NCBI RefSeq assembly: GCF_000009985.1
Contig: NC_007626.1
Span: forward strand, 310,001-374,000
From: Paramagnetospirillum magneticum AMB-1
GTDB lineage: Bacteria > Pseudomonadota > Alphaproteobacteria > Rhodospirillales > Magnetospirillaceae
Length of the DNA: 64,000 nucleotides
Direction of reading: 5' to 3'
Each line of letters begins with the position of its first letter. The first letter of the stretch is position 1. Positions 1 to 9,227 of the stretch are shown here, one piece after another. Under the pieces are notes generated by a model. That model saw only the letters and a list, made by a program, of their open reading frames with translations. It was not told the DNA's origin and did no database searches. The translations under genes and the position numbers were made by a program.

Positions 1-153
1 CGCACCGGCAACCGTTCCGGCGCCACGGCGCGGGCGCTGTCCGATGCCGGCTTTACCCATGTTCTCGATGTTTCGGAGGGAATGGCGGGTTCGGGCGCCG
101 GGCCGGGCTGGGTCAAGCGCGAGCTGCCCATGACCCGCTGCCCGGTCTGCTGA
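1..153 (+). CDS. rhodanese-like domain protein, C-terminal fragment
   Basis: The open frame enters from the left edge and ends at TGA 151-153, giving the last 50 residues. It begins RTGNRSG, which fits the loop that follows the catalytic Cys of rhodanese (sulfurtransferase) domains (CRTGNRS); the Cys itself would be just outside the window. The tail contains GMAGSGAGPGW and ends MTRCPVC, with two closely spaced Cys. Rhodaneses move sulfane sulfur or act as sulfur carriers. Only the C-terminal half of the domain is visible, so substrate and full architecture cannot be judged. Confidence 0.75.
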   Translation, partial: RTGNRSGATARALSDAGFTHVLDVSEGMAGSGAGPGWVKRELPMTRCPVC

Positions 154-260
154 GGAAATCGGCACAAACTCGACTCGCCGAAAGATTGGTCTTGGTCTAA
201 CGTAAGCCATGGCTGCCCGGCCGGCTGGTCGGATCTGGGGGCCCGGCGAGGGAGAAAACC

Positions 261-524
261 ATGAAGTTTACGATCGGTGCGACCTGTCTGGCGGTATCCC
301 TTCTGGTGAGCGGCGCGGCTTTCGCCGGCGCCGATGATGCCAAGTGGGTGGCCAAGTGCATCAGCGACAATTCCGATGCCAAGGTTTCCGTCGACATCGT
401 CAGCAAGTATTGCACCTGCATGAACAATAAGATGGACGACAACGAGACCAAGACCATCACCCAGTGGGAAAAGACCCATCCCGCCGAGATGAAGGCTTGC
501 GAAAAGGAAGCCGGCTGGAAGTAA
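261..524 (+). CDS. small secreted four-cysteine protein
   Basis: An 87-residue protein of unknown function. It starts at ATG 261 behind a GGGAGA Shine-Dalgarno. Residues 1-22 form a clear signal peptide (MKFTIG, then a hydrophobic core ending GAAFA), so the mature protein of about 65 residues should be periplasmic. The mature part has four Cys (KCIS, YCTCM, ACEK), suited to two disulfides or metal binding, and many charged residues. It has its own gene-sized unit, with a strong terminator 20 bases downstream. I do not recognise a named family. Confidence 0.8.
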   Translation: MKFTIGATCLAVSLLVSGAAFAGADDAKWVAKCISDNSDAKVSVDIVSKYCTCMNNKMDDNETKTITQWEKTHPAEMKACEKEAGWK

Positions 525-542
525 CCGGCCGCATACGCGACA

Positions 543-576
543 GGGCGGGCCCCAAGGGCCCGCCCTTTTTGTTTTT
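543..576 (+). terminator. intrinsic terminator after the small secreted protein gene
   Basis: A perfect 10-bp G/C stem (543-552 with 556-565), a 3-base loop CAA, then TTTTT, one G and TTTTT. It ends the transcript of the preceding plus-strand gene and just touches the stop codon of the convergent minus-strand gene. Confidence 0.9.
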
Positions 577-2614
577 ACCGCAGCGACGCCTCGATATTGC
601 CGCCGTCCACGGTGACGGTGCAGGCTGTGACCTTGGAGGCCTTGGCCAGCCAGACGAAGGCGTCGGCCACGTCCTCGGCGGTGACCTCGCGGCCCAGCAG
701 GTTGCCGCCCATGTAATCCTGTTCCGACAGGCCTCGCGCCGAGGAGCGGCTCTTGATCATGTCGTCGGTGAGCAGGCCCGAGCGGATGCGGTCGGCATTG
801 ACCGCGTTGGAGCGGATGCCGTCCTTGCCGTGATCCAGGGCGTATTGCTTCATCAGGAACAGGGTGGCGGCCTTGGGCAGGCCATAGGGGCCGAAATTCT
901 TGCCCGGATTGACCGCCTGCTTCGAGGCGTTGAACAGCAGGGCGCCGCCGGTGCCCTGGGCCTTGAAGACGCGCACGGCATTCTGGGCCACCGCCTGATG
1001 GCCGAAGAAGTTCAGTTCGAACGAGGCGCGCAAGGTGGAATCGTCCACCTCGCCGACCGCGCCCTGCCAGGCGGCGCCGGCATTGCTGACCACCACGTCG
1101 ACGCCGCCGAAGCGCTCGGCGACGCGGTCGAAGGCGGCGCGCACGCTGGCCGGGTCGGTGACGTCGCAGGCGATGCCAAGGGCCTTGCCGCCGCAAGCCT
1201 TGGCCGCCTTGGCCGCCGCGTCGGCATCGCGGTCGAGCACCGCCACTTCGGCGCCCTCCTTGGCAAAGGCCTTGGCGGTGGCCGCGCCGATCCCCGAGCC
1301 GCCGCCGGTGACCACCACCACCTGACGGGCCAGGGGCTTCTCGGCGGCCTTGCCCAGCTTGGCCTGTTCCAGCGACCAGTATTCCAGGTCGAACAGATCG
1401 GCCTCGCCCACCGGCTCAAAGCGGCCGATCGCCTCGGCGTCGGTGATGCTTTCCACCGTGTTGACGGCGATATCGGCGGCGATGGCCGCGTCCTTGGCGC
1501 TTGCTCCGATGCCGAACAGGCCCAGGCCGGGCACCAGGGCGACGCAGGGCTTGGGGTCAAGCTCGGTCTTGATGTTGCCCAGCCGCTGGTTGTTGCGGCT
1601 GAAATAGGCGTGGTACTTGGCCTCGAAGGACTCGATGGCCGCCTGCGCCGCCTCGGCCCATTCGGCGGTTTTTCCCGCCTCGGGGGCGGGCAGCACCACC
1701 GGCCAATTCTTGGTGCGGATGGTGTGGTCGGGGGTCACCACGCCCTGCTGGGAGTAGCGGCCGATCTCGGCGCCGTCCACATAGGCGCGGATAGCGTTGG
1801 AGGTGCGGAAGTCCAGAATCCGGCGCTTGGGGCCATTGGCCAGCAGGCCGCGCAGGATGGGCGCCACCTCGGCCAGGGGGGCGGGGTCCTTGGGCAGGCC
1901 CGTGGCGGCGACCAGGGGCTTGCGGCCCTTTTCCAGCCGCTGCTCGGCCAGGGTGACCATCTCGATCATCAGCTCATAGGCGGTCCTGGCATTATCGGCG
2001 AAGGTGAAGATGCCGTGCTTGACCAGGATCAGCCCCTCCACCGTGGGGTCCTGCTCGTAGATTTCGGCCGCCTTCTTGGCCAGGGCGAAACCCGGCATGA
2101 TGTAGGGTACATAGCCCATGCGCGTGCCATAGACCTCGCGGGCCAGGGCTTCGCCGTCGGGCTGGTCCACCAGGGACAGCACGGCGGTGGAATGGGTGTG
2201 GTCGATGAACTTGTGCGGCAGAAAGCCGTGCAGCAGCGTTTCCACCGAGGGGTTGGGCGAGGCCGAGTTCATCAGGTTGCCGCGCTGGTAGTCCACCATG
2301 TCCTCGTCGGACAGGCTGTCCAGCCGGCGCAGCTTCAGCAGCGGGGCAAGGCGTACGGCGGGCAGGCCGGCGGGCTCGATATCGCCCATGTCCCAGCCCG
2401 AACCCTTGACGCACAGCACCTCGACCGTCTCGCCCAGCAGGTCGGTGACGGTGGTCTTGCATGAGGTATTGCCGCCGCCATGCAGCACCAGCCGGGGGTC
2501 GCCGCCCAGCAGGCGGGTGGTGTAGACGCGCAATGCCAGATCGCGGTTGACGCCTTCGGGCGCATAGCGCGTGACGAAGGACTCGGCATCTGCATCGGAC
2601 CACAGGGATTTCAT
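575..2614 (-). CDS. bifunctional class II aldolase / short-chain dehydrogenase
   Basis: A 679-residue cytoplasmic fusion. Residues 1 to about 400 are a class II aldolase/epimerase domain with HGGGNTSCK near the start and the zinc-type motif DHTHSTAVLS. From about residue 425 there is an SDR domain with the nucleotide-binding TGGGSGIG, SNAG and catalytic YGLPK. Proteins of this layout are annotated as rhamnulose-1-phosphate aldolase/alcohol dehydrogenase-like sugar enzymes: the aldolase cleaves a ketose-1-phosphate and the SDR oxidises an aldehyde or alcohol. No sugar transporter or kinase is nearby, so the true substrate is open. ATG 2614 follows a GAGG site. Confidence 0.9.
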   Translation of the reverse strand: MKSLWSDADAESFVTRYAPEGVNRDLALRVYTTRLLGGDPRLVLHGGGNTSCKTTVTDLLGETVEVLCVKGSGWDMGDIEPAGLPAVRLAPLLKLRRLDSLSDEDMVDYQRGNLMNSASPNPSVETLLHGFLPHKFIDHTHSTAVLSLVDQPDGEALAREVYGTRMGYVPYIMPGFALAKKAAEIYEQDPTVEGLILVKHGIFTFADNARTAYELMIEMVTLAEQRLEKGRKPLVAATGLPKDPAPLAEVAPILRGLLANGPKRRILDFRTSNAIRAYVDGAEIGRYSQQGVVTPDHTIRTKNWPVVLPAPEAGKTAEWAEAAQAAIESFEAKYHAYFSRNNQRLGNIKTELDPKPCVALVPGLGLFGIGASAKDAAIAADIAVNTVESITDAEAIGRFEPVGEADLFDLEYWSLEQAKLGKAAEKPLARQVVVVTGGGSGIGAATAKAFAKEGAEVAVLDRDADAAAKAAKACGGKALGIACDVTDPASVRAAFDRVAERFGGVDVVVSNAGAAWQGAVGEVDDSTLRASFELNFFGHQAVAQNAVRVFKAQGTGGALLFNASKQAVNPGKNFGPYGLPKAATLFLMKQYALDHGKDGIRSNAVNADRIRSGLLTDDMIKSRSSARGLSEQDYMGGNLLGREVTAEDVADAFVWLAKASKVTACTVTVDGGNIEASLR

Positions 2615-2688
2615 GGAGGACCTCGGAACGGGCGAAAATGGGAGGCGCGATTATTACGCCATGTTCCGGGGAGTGGGAAGAGGAAGGC

Positions 2689-2892
2689 TCAGGCCGGCTG
2701 GCCGAGGGCGCCGGAATTGGGGCCGCTGCGCAGGCGCTGGACGATCTGCAGCGTCTTGCGCGCCATGTTCACGGTGATGGCGGCGTGCTGGTCCGGATGC
2801 TCCAGGATCACCAGAGCCTCGCCCTCCAACTCGTCCAGAATATCATCGCCCAGGGTGTCGTTCCCACCATTGGCGCCCGGCAGCGTGTGCAT
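2689..2892 (-). CDS. small hypothetical protein
   Basis: A 67-residue frame between the M23 peptidase gene and the aldolase gene, on the same strand as both. It begins MHTLPGANGG and has an acidic middle (DDILDELEGE) followed by a predicted helix (AAITVNMARKTLQIVQRL). ATG 2892 is preceded by GCGGGGATGCC, a weak possible ribosome site. There is no signal peptide or known motif. It is the only plausible gene in the 335 bases 2615-2949, and may be a real short cytoplasmic protein; evidence is modest. Confidence 0.45.
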   Translation of the reverse strand: MHTLPGANGGNDTLGDDILDELEGEALVILEHPDQHAAITVNMARKTLQIVQRLRSGPNSGALGQPA

Positions 2893-2949
2893 GGCATCCC
2901 CGCAGAACCTATCCGCAAGAAGTAGGTATCATACGAAGGAGTAAAAATG

Positions 2950-3864
2950 CTACTGCTTTTTGTTCAAGCTTATACTTGCGTATAGGGCGTTGAGCGTATT
3001 CTCGACGGCTTCGGGGTCGAGGCGGATATCCAGCCACGACATGCCCCAGTGCAGATGAGGGCCGGTGGCCAGGCCGGTGGCGCCGATGGCGCCCACCAGA
3101 TCGCCCCGGCGCACCTTGGCTCCGGCGACCACGTCCAGCCGCGACAGGTGGGCGTAGCTGGAGATCAGCCCCAGGCCATGGTCGATCATCACGGTGCGCC
3201 CGGTCAGGAACAGATCGGGCGCGGCCAGGACGACGGTGCCGTCGGCGCAGGCATGCACCGGCGCGCCGGCCGGGGCGGCGATATCCAGGCCGGAATGCGG
3301 CGCCCCGCCATTTCCGTTATAGACTCGCTGGCTGCCGAACACGCCGGAGACCGGGCCGTCGGCCGGGCGCAGGAATCCGCCCAGGTACTGGGGCTCCGGG
3401 GTGATGCGCTCGCGGATGGCGCGGACCATGGCCGCCTCGGCCTTCAGGCGGGCCAGGGAGGCGGCATCGGGTTCGGCCTTTTCCCGCGGCACCCCTTCGA
3501 TGCGCTGAATCCGCCAGTCCCGACGCGAGACGGCCAGGGCGCGGACTTCGGCGCGTCCATCGGGCAGGGCGATCAGCAACTCGGCCGTGGCGGCGGCGTC
3601 GCGGCCGAAGCCCAGCAGGAAGCGGCCCTGGCGGTCGACCGGCACCGGACGGCTGTCCAGGCTGACCCGCGCCCCGGGATCGGTGGCCCCGGCCACCAGT
3701 CCGCCCTGCTCGGCCCGGCCGGTCAGCACGGTTCCGGCGGCGGCGGAACAGGTCCAGACAAGGGAAAGCAGCAGGACGACAGCCGCCATTGAGGCGGCGG
3801 CCAAGCGCGCTGAAGGCGCGCGCCCGGCGAGGGACTGACATAAACCAGGATCATTGCGCGTCAT
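2950..3864 (-). CDS. M23 family metallopeptidase (LytM-like)
   Basis: A 304-residue exported peptidase expected to cut peptidoglycan cross-links in the periplasm. A hydrophobic segment at about residues 26-43 (VVLLLSLVW) serves as signal peptide or anchor. Residues about 155-290 form the peptidase M23 domain with both zinc motifs intact: HSGLD (HxxxD) and HLHW (HxH). The basic stretch before the hydrophobic core makes the first ATG (3864) or an internal Met (residue 27) possible starts. It lies 17 bases after the membrane-anchored unknown at 3882 and is probably co-transcribed with it. Confidence 0.88.
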   Translation of the reverse strand: MTRNDPGLCQSLAGRAPSARLAAASMAAVVLLLSLVWTCSAAAGTVLTGRAEQGGLVAGATDPGARVSLDSRPVPVDRQGRFLLGFGRDAAATAELLIALPDGRAEVRALAVSRRDWRIQRIEGVPREKAEPDAASLARLKAEAAMVRAIRERITPEPQYLGGFLRPADGPVSGVFGSQRVYNGNGGAPHSGLDIAAPAGAPVHACADGTVVLAAPDLFLTGRTVMIDHGLGLISSYAHLSRLDVVAGAKVRRGDLVGAIGATGLATGPHLHWGMSWLDIRLDPEAVENTLNALYASISLNKKQ

Positions 3865-3881
3865 ATTTGACGCTCAATGAT

Positions 3882-4670
3882 CTATTTCGGCGCCCACATG
3901 AGCGTGGCATCGCCGCCTCCGTCCTTGTTGCACAATTCTGTGATGATGGCCGACGACACCCGGGTGGGGGTGACGCCATTGACGCTGAGCAGGCCCTTCT
4001 TCACCAGCTTCATGCCCGACGCCGAGCAGATGCGCGGCGGAACCCGTTCGGCGATGACCACCGGCACGCCGTTCATGGAGGTCACCCGGATGGCGCCGCC
4101 GAACAGGTGGGACGGCGGCGCGTTGCCCTGGGCGGATTCGACCATCTGGGCGACGAAGCGGTCGGTTTCGCTGCTGGTGCTCTCGGCCGGCTCCTGCGAG
4201 CGGCTCCACCAGATATAGCCGCCGATGGCCAGAGTCAGGGCGACCAGGGCGGCGGCGGCGATGCGCAGTCCGCGCCCCTCCTCCTGCTCTTCTTCCGTGA
4301 CGCGGTGATGGGGCGGATGGAACTTGCCGTCCTTACTTTGGGCCCAGTTGTCGGTGACCGAGCGCGGCAGGCGCTGTTCCTTTGCGGCGCGCAGCACCTC
4401 GATGCAGCCCCGCGCCGCGATGCGCATCTCGTTGCGCTGAACCTCCGGGGTGTGCCCGGGCTTGACCTCGGCCATGGACTCCTGCACCCGGCGCCGCAAG
4501 GCGGCGCGCAGCTCCTTGTCGAAGGGACGGCGCAGCATCAGGTCCAGCGCCAGCAGGGTCAGCTGCTCCAGCTTGGCCGGATTGGTCACGCCGGGCATTT
4601 TCAGGATGATGGCTTGGAACAGGGCCTCCTGTTCCTCGGTGGTCGCCGGCTTCTCCACGGGATGATCCAT
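3882..4670 (-). CDS. membrane-anchored hypothetical protein
   Basis: A 262-residue protein of unknown function from ATG 4670 (site GCAGGACGG). A GTG at 4691 would add seven residues and also has an AAGGA site, so the start is uncertain. The first about 130 residues are charged and helical with no signal, followed by one transmembrane segment (AAAALVALTLAIGGYIWW) and a C-terminal domain of about 100 residues (ICSASGMKLVKK, ELCNKDGGG) that should lie in the periplasm. The following gene encodes an M23 peptidase, so a role in cell-wall remodelling is possible but only inferred. Confidence 0.7.
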   Translation of the reverse strand: MDHPVEKPATTEEQEALFQAIILKMPGVTNPAKLEQLTLLALDLMLRRPFDKELRAALRRRVQESMAEVKPGHTPEVQRNEMRIAARGCIEVLRAAKEQRLPRSVTDNWAQSKDGKFHPPHHRVTEEEQEEGRGLRIAAAALVALTLAIGGYIWWSRSQEPAESTSSETDRFVAQMVESAQGNAPPSHLFGGAIRVTSMNGVPVVIAERVPPRICSASGMKLVKKGLLSVNGVTPTRVSSAIITELCNKDGGGDATLMWAPK

Positions 4671-4839
4671 CCTGTCCGTCCTGCAACCCACTCCCCATCG
4701 TCCTTAAGGTAGCTCCGGTGGCGTTAACGAGGTGTTACCCATATTCTCCACAAAAAATTTGTCGTTGTGAATAATTCTACACAATGCCATATCAGATTGA
4801 CGAGCGGGGGGTTCCGCTGATCCTGAGGCATTTCAAACC

Positions 4840-7800
4840 ATGAGTGTGGACATGACGCATCCGGCCCTTGGGCATGGCCTTTCCTTCAACGACCTGTATC
4901 AGCGCCCTGGCCTGGAACGGGTTGACGCCGCCTTCCTGGGTGCGCTCGCCGCCGCCGACGAGGCCTTGGCCGGACGCCTCAAGGCCGCCCGCGCCGAGCC
5001 GGGTGCCCTGGCGCCCAAGGACGAATCGGCGCTGCTGGTCGAGCTGGCGCCCCATCTGGACGATTTCCTGGCCGAGCTGTTCTCCATCCGCGCCGCCGCC
5101 GGCGAGTTGAGAGCCCGCCAGGACACCCTGGCGCCGCTCTATCAGGCCAAGCGCCTGTTCGTGCAGCGCCGGGCCTTGAAGGACATCAAGCCGGACGAGG
5201 CCGCCACCCTGGACGCCCGCGCCCTGGAAATGGAATACGCGCTGAAGGTGGGCGAGCCCTTCTCGGAAGCCGGTTTCGCCCGGCGCGTCCTGGCCTGGAT
5301 GGACGACGAGGCCGCCCATGGCGAAGAGCTGAAGCTGGCCGCCCGTCTGGCCGCCGCCAAGGTGGCCGCCAATGACAGCGCCTATCATCCCCACGGCATC
5401 CTGTTCAAGGTGCCGGCCAAGCACGATCCCCTGCATCAGGTGCCGGTGGTCAAGGGCGACGTGTGCGGCGTGCCGGTCCTGGAATTCGAGGCCGGGCGGC
5501 TGCGCCGCCGCGAGGGCTTCAACCTCACCGATGCCGGCACCGATCTGGCCGGGGCGCTGGACGAGATCAATTACTGTATCCTCTGTCATCACCAGGGCCG
5601 CGATTCCTGCTCCAAGGGCATGAAGGACAGGAAGACCGGCGAGACCGCCAAGACCGCCCTGGGCGTCACCATGGAAGGCTGCCCCCTCGAGGAGAAGATC
5701 TCCGAGATGCACGAGGTCAAGGCCGCCGGCCACGCCCTGGCGGCGCTGGCCGTCATCGTGGTGGACAATCCCATGGCGGCGGGCACCGGGCACCGCATCT
5801 GCAACGACTGCATGACCGCCTGCGTCTACCAGAACCAGAACCGCGACCCGGTCAACGTGCCCGAGGCCGAGACCCGCACCCTGAAGGACGTGCTGGAGCT
5901 GCCCTGGGGCTTCGAGATCTATTCCCTGCTGACCCGCTGGAACCCGGCCAATATCCGCCGCCCGCTGCCTAAGCCCGATTCGGGGCGCAAGGTGCTGGTG
6001 GTGGGCATGGGGCCGGCGGGCTACACCCTGTCCCATCACCTGATGCAGGACGGCCACCATGTGGTGGCGGTGGACGGCTTGAAGATCGAGCCGCTGGCCT
6101 CGGACCTGTCGGGCGTGGACACCTTCGGCCAGAGGGTGGCCTTCCGCCCCATCCGCGATATCCGCTCCCTGTGGCAGCCCCTGGGCGAGCGCGTCATGGG
6201 CGGCTTCGGCGGCGTCGCCGAGTACGGCATCACCGTGCGCTGGGACAAGAACTTCCTCGACGTCATCCGCCTGCTGCTGGAGCGCCGGTCCGAGTTCGCC
6301 CTGTTCGGCGGCGTGCGGTTCGGCGGCAACCTGACCCTGGAGGAGGCGTTCGCGCTGGGCTTCGACCATGTGGCCCTGGCGACGGGAGCGGGCAAGCCCA
6401 CCATCCTCGACATGCCGGGCGGCCTGGCCAAGGGGGTGCGGCAGGCCTCGGACTTCCTGATGGCGCTGCAACTCACCGGCGCGGCCCGCAAGGGCACGCT
6501 GGCCAATCTGCAATTGCGGTTGCCGGTGGTGGTGATCGGCGGCGGCCTGACCGCCATCGACACCTGCACCGAGGCCATGGCCTATTACCCCATCCAGGTG
6601 GAAAAGTTCCTGTCGCGCCACGAACAGCTGGTGGCGGAAAAAGGCGAGCACGCGGTGCGGGTCCACTGGTCCGAGGAAGAGCACGCGATCGCCGACGAGT
6701 TCATCGCCCATGCCGAGGCCATCCGCGCCGAGCGCCGCGCCGCCAGTGCCGAGGGCCGCGCCCCGCGCATCCTGGAACTGCTGCAATCCTGGGGCGGGGC
6801 CAGCGTGGTCTATCGCCGCGGCCTGACCGACAGCCCGGCCTATCGCAATCACGAGGAAATCTCCAAGGCCCTGGAAGAGGGCATCCGCTTCCTCGAAGGC
6901 ATGAGCCCGGTGGCGGTGGAGACCGACGATTTCGGCGCCGCCCACGGCATTCAGCTCAAGGACCGCGATGGCCAACCGCACCGGCTGCCCGCCCGCTCCG
7001 TGCTGGTGGCGGCGGGCACCGTGCCCAACACCACCCCCGCCCGCGAGGCCAAGGGCATCCACCTGGACGGCAAGTACTTCCAGGCGGTGGACGAGGACGG
7101 GCAGGCGGTCACTCCCGACCGCCGCACCAAGCCCGGCGCCGTTCACGTGCTGATGCATATCGACGGCCATGACCGCACGGTCAGCTTCTTCGGCGATCTG
7201 CATCCGTCCTATGCCGGCAACGTGGTCTCGGCCATGGCCTCGGCCAAGCAGGGCCATCCGGTGGTGACCCGCGCCATGGAGCGCCGGCCCGCCAATCCGG
7301 TGCCGGCCTCCCAGTTGTTCGCCACCCTCAACACCCGGCTGCGCGCCCGGGTGCACGCGGTCAACCGCCTGACCCCCACCATCATCGAGGTGGTGATCAA
7401 GGCCCCGGCGGCGGCCGAGGCCTTCCGTCCCGGCCAGTTCTTCCGCCTGCAGAACTTCGAGATGCTGGCCCGCAAGGTGGGCGAGACCACCCTGGCCATG
7501 GAAGGTTTGGCGCTGACCGGAGCCTGGGTGGATAAGGAGCAGGGGCTGGTCGGGCTGATCGTCCTGGAAATGGGCGGCTCCAGCGATCTGTGCGCCCATC
7601 TCACCCCCGGCGAGCCGGTGGTGCTGATGGGGCCGACCGGGGCGCCCACCCATGTCTGCGGCTCGGAAACCGTGCTGCTGGCCGGTGGCGGTCTCGGCAA
7701 TGCCGTGCTGTTCTCCATCGGCGCCGCCTTCCGCCAGCGGGGCTCCAGGGTGCTGTACTTCGCCGGCTACAAGAATGCCCATGACCGTTTCAAGGTGGCC

Positions 7801-8310
7801 GATATCGAGGCCGCCGCCGACGTGGTGATCTGGTGCGTGGATGGCGGCGAGGCCTTTGCCCCCAACCGGCCCCAGGACCGCGCCTTCGTCGGCAATATCG
7901 TTGAGGCCATGGTGGCCTATGGCGAGGGCCGGCTGGGCGAGCAGACCATTCCCATCACCGACGTGGACCGCATCATCGCCATCGGCTCGGACCGCATGAT
8001 GGCGGCGGTGGCCAAGGCCCGCCACGACCGCCTCGCCCCCTTCCTCAAGCGCGAGCACCAGGGCATCGGCTCCATCAACTCGCCCATGCAATGCATGCTG
8101 AAGGAGGTCTGTGCCCAGTGCCTGCAAAAGCACAAGGACCCGGTCACCGGCGAGGAGAAGGTGGTGTTCACCTGCTTTGACCAGGACCAGCCCCTGGACA
8201 AGGTGGACTTCGCCAGCCTGGCCGAGCGCCTGGGCCAGAACTCCACCTGGGAGAAGCTGGGCCGGGCCTGGATCGACCGCTCGCTGCGGCAGGCGGGGTT
8301 GCGGGGTTAA
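4840..8310 (+). CDS. NfnB/NfnA-like fused FAD and iron-sulfur oxidoreductase
   Basis: A very large (1156 residues) soluble redox protein. An N-terminal part of about 240 residues without recognised motifs is followed by Cys 246, 249 and 257 (CILCHHQGRDSC) and a second group (CNDCMTAC), matching the iron-sulfur entry region of GltD-like flavoproteins. A GltD/NfnB-like FAD/NAD(P) domain follows from about residue 384 (VGMGPAG; second Rossmann VVIGGGLTAID). From about residue 830 there is a ferredoxin-NADP reductase-like domain ending in Cys 1085, 1091, 1094 and 1112, as in NfnA or the dihydroorotate dehydrogenase electron-transfer subunit. It may move electrons between NAD(P)H and ferredoxin. 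Its 3' end overlaps the convergent gene by 3 bases. Confidence 0.85.
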   Translation: MSVDMTHPALGHGLSFNDLYQRPGLERVDAAFLGALAAADEALAGRLKAARAEPGALAPKDESALLVELAPHLDDFLAELFSIRAAAGELRARQDTLAPLYQAKRLFVQRRALKDIKPDEAATLDARALEMEYALKVGEPFSEAGFARRVLAWMDDEAAHGEELKLAARLAAAKVAANDSAYHPHGILFKVPAKHDPLHQVPVVKGDVCGVPVLEFEAGRLRRREGFNLTDAGTDLAGALDEINYCILCHHQGRDSCSKGMKDRKTGETAKTALGVTMEGCPLEEKISEMHEVKAAGHALAALAVIVVDNPMAAGTGHRICNDCMTACVYQNQNRDPVNVPEAETRTLKDVLELPWGFEIYSLLTRWNPANIRRPLPKPDSGRKVLVVGMGPAGYTLSHHLMQDGHHVVAVDGLKIEPLASDLSGVDTFGQRVAFRPIRDIRSLWQPLGERVMGGFGGVAEYGITVRWDKNFLDVIRLLLERRSEFALFGGVRFGGNLTLEEAFALGFDHVALATGAGKPTILDMPGGLAKGVRQASDFLMALQLTGAARKGTLANLQLRLPVVVIGGGLTAIDTCTEAMAYYPIQVEKFLSRHEQLVAEKGEHAVRVHWSEEEHAIADEFIAHAEAIRAERRAASAEGRAPRILELLQSWGGASVVYRRGLTDSPAYRNHEEISKALEEGIRFLEGMSPVAVETDDFGAAHGIQLKDRDGQPHRLPARSVLVAAGTVPNTTPAREAKGIHLDGKYFQAVDEDGQAVTPDRRTKPGAVHVLMHIDGHDRTVSFFGDLHPSYAGNVVSAMASAKQGHPVVTRAMERRPANPVPASQLFATLNTRLRARVHAVNRLTPTIIEVVIKAPAAAEAFRPGQFFRLQNFEMLARKVGETTLAMEGLALTGAWVDKEQGLVGLIVLEMGGSSDLCAHLTPGEPVVLMGPTGAPTHVCGSETVLLAGGGLGNAVLFSIGAAFRQRGSRVLYFAGYKNAHDRFKVADIEAAADVVIWCVDGGEAFAPNRPQDRAFVGNIVEAMVAYGEGRLGEQTIPITDVDRIIAIGSDRMMAAVAKARHDRLAPFLKREHQGIGSINSPMQCMLKEVCAQCLQKHKDPVTGEEKVVFTCFDQDQPLDKVDFASLAERLGQNSTWEKLGRAWIDRSLRQAGLRG

Positions 8311-9227
8311 TTCAAGGCCATGTGCAGTGCGCCGCGCAATGCGATGCCGGCCAGGGAGCCCAGCACGGCGGGCTTCCACACCCGGGCCGTCCGGGGGCCG
8401 GCGGCCATCAGCACCGCCACCCCGGGAAAGTCCAGGGGATGGATCAGGATGCCCGCCCAGGTGTTGAGCTGGGCGGGCGACAGATGGCCAGCGCGGACCT
8501 GCTCGTCCACCACGCCCAGCATGGCGGTGCCGCCCGCCAGATACTTGGTGACGGCGGGCAGGACCAGATCGGGATCGACGAAGGGCAGGGCATTGGTCAG
8601 CGCCTGGATGGCGCCGGCCTGCCGCAGAGCGGTGACCACCGTCAGCGACACCACCAGCATGGGAATGGCGCTGATGGCGATGCGGAAGGCCTCGGCGCCG
8701 GCCCGGTTGATGACGTCGACAACGCCCTTGGCGTTCTCGGCCACGGCGTGCTTCAGCGTCTCGTCCAGCACCTGCTCCTCGGCCGACAGAGTCCGCCCGG
8801 CCACGTGATAGGCGATGGCGGCGGCGAGCAATCCGCCCACCAGCGAAACGCCCAGCACCGGCAGCACATGCAGACCGAGGGCTCCCAGGGGAAAGGCGGC
8901 GTTGGCCTGGGCCATGGCCAGCACCATGGCGAAGGCGGCGGCCAGATGGCGGTCCGAGGTGCCGCGCTGCTCCATCATGGCCAGGGTGGCGGCCGGGGCG
9001 GCGAAGCTGACGAAGCTCACCTGGATGGCGGCGAAGGTGGCCAGCCCGGTCAGGCCGAAGGGGCGCAGGACGGGGGTCAGCCTCGCCACCAGCCAGTCCA
9101 GGACGCCCCAGGCCTCCAGCAGCCGCATCATGGACAGCATCACCACCATGATGGGCAGCAGCACGAACAGCGACAGCTCGATGGCCGAGCGGCCGGCGGG
9201 CAGGATGATGGTGATCAGGCTGTTCAC
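8307..9227 (-). CDS. Gate/nucleoside-recognition domain membrane protein
   Basis: A 306-residue inner-membrane protein with about eight hydrophobic helices. The sequence looks like the nucleoside recognition (Gate) family related to SpmA/SpmB and YjiH, with small-residue-rich helices ([32 protein letters not shown]) and two similar halves around a soluble linker near residues 145-175. Transport substrate is unknown; 'spore maturation' labels for this family do not imply sporulation here. The start is GTG, and GTGA overlaps the mutS stop codon, so translation is likely coupled to mutS. Confidence 0.75.

Noticed and set aside
464..2464. A 666-codon plus-strand frame over the aldolase/dehydrogenase gene
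   Set aside because: It is antisense to a gene with clear domains and its translation is a Gly/Ala/His/Gln-rich GC shadow without motifs.
4792..8379. A 1195-codon minus-strand frame covering the large oxidoreductase
   Set aside because: It mirrors the real gene; the product has the composition expected from antisense of GC-rich coding DNA and no ribosome site.
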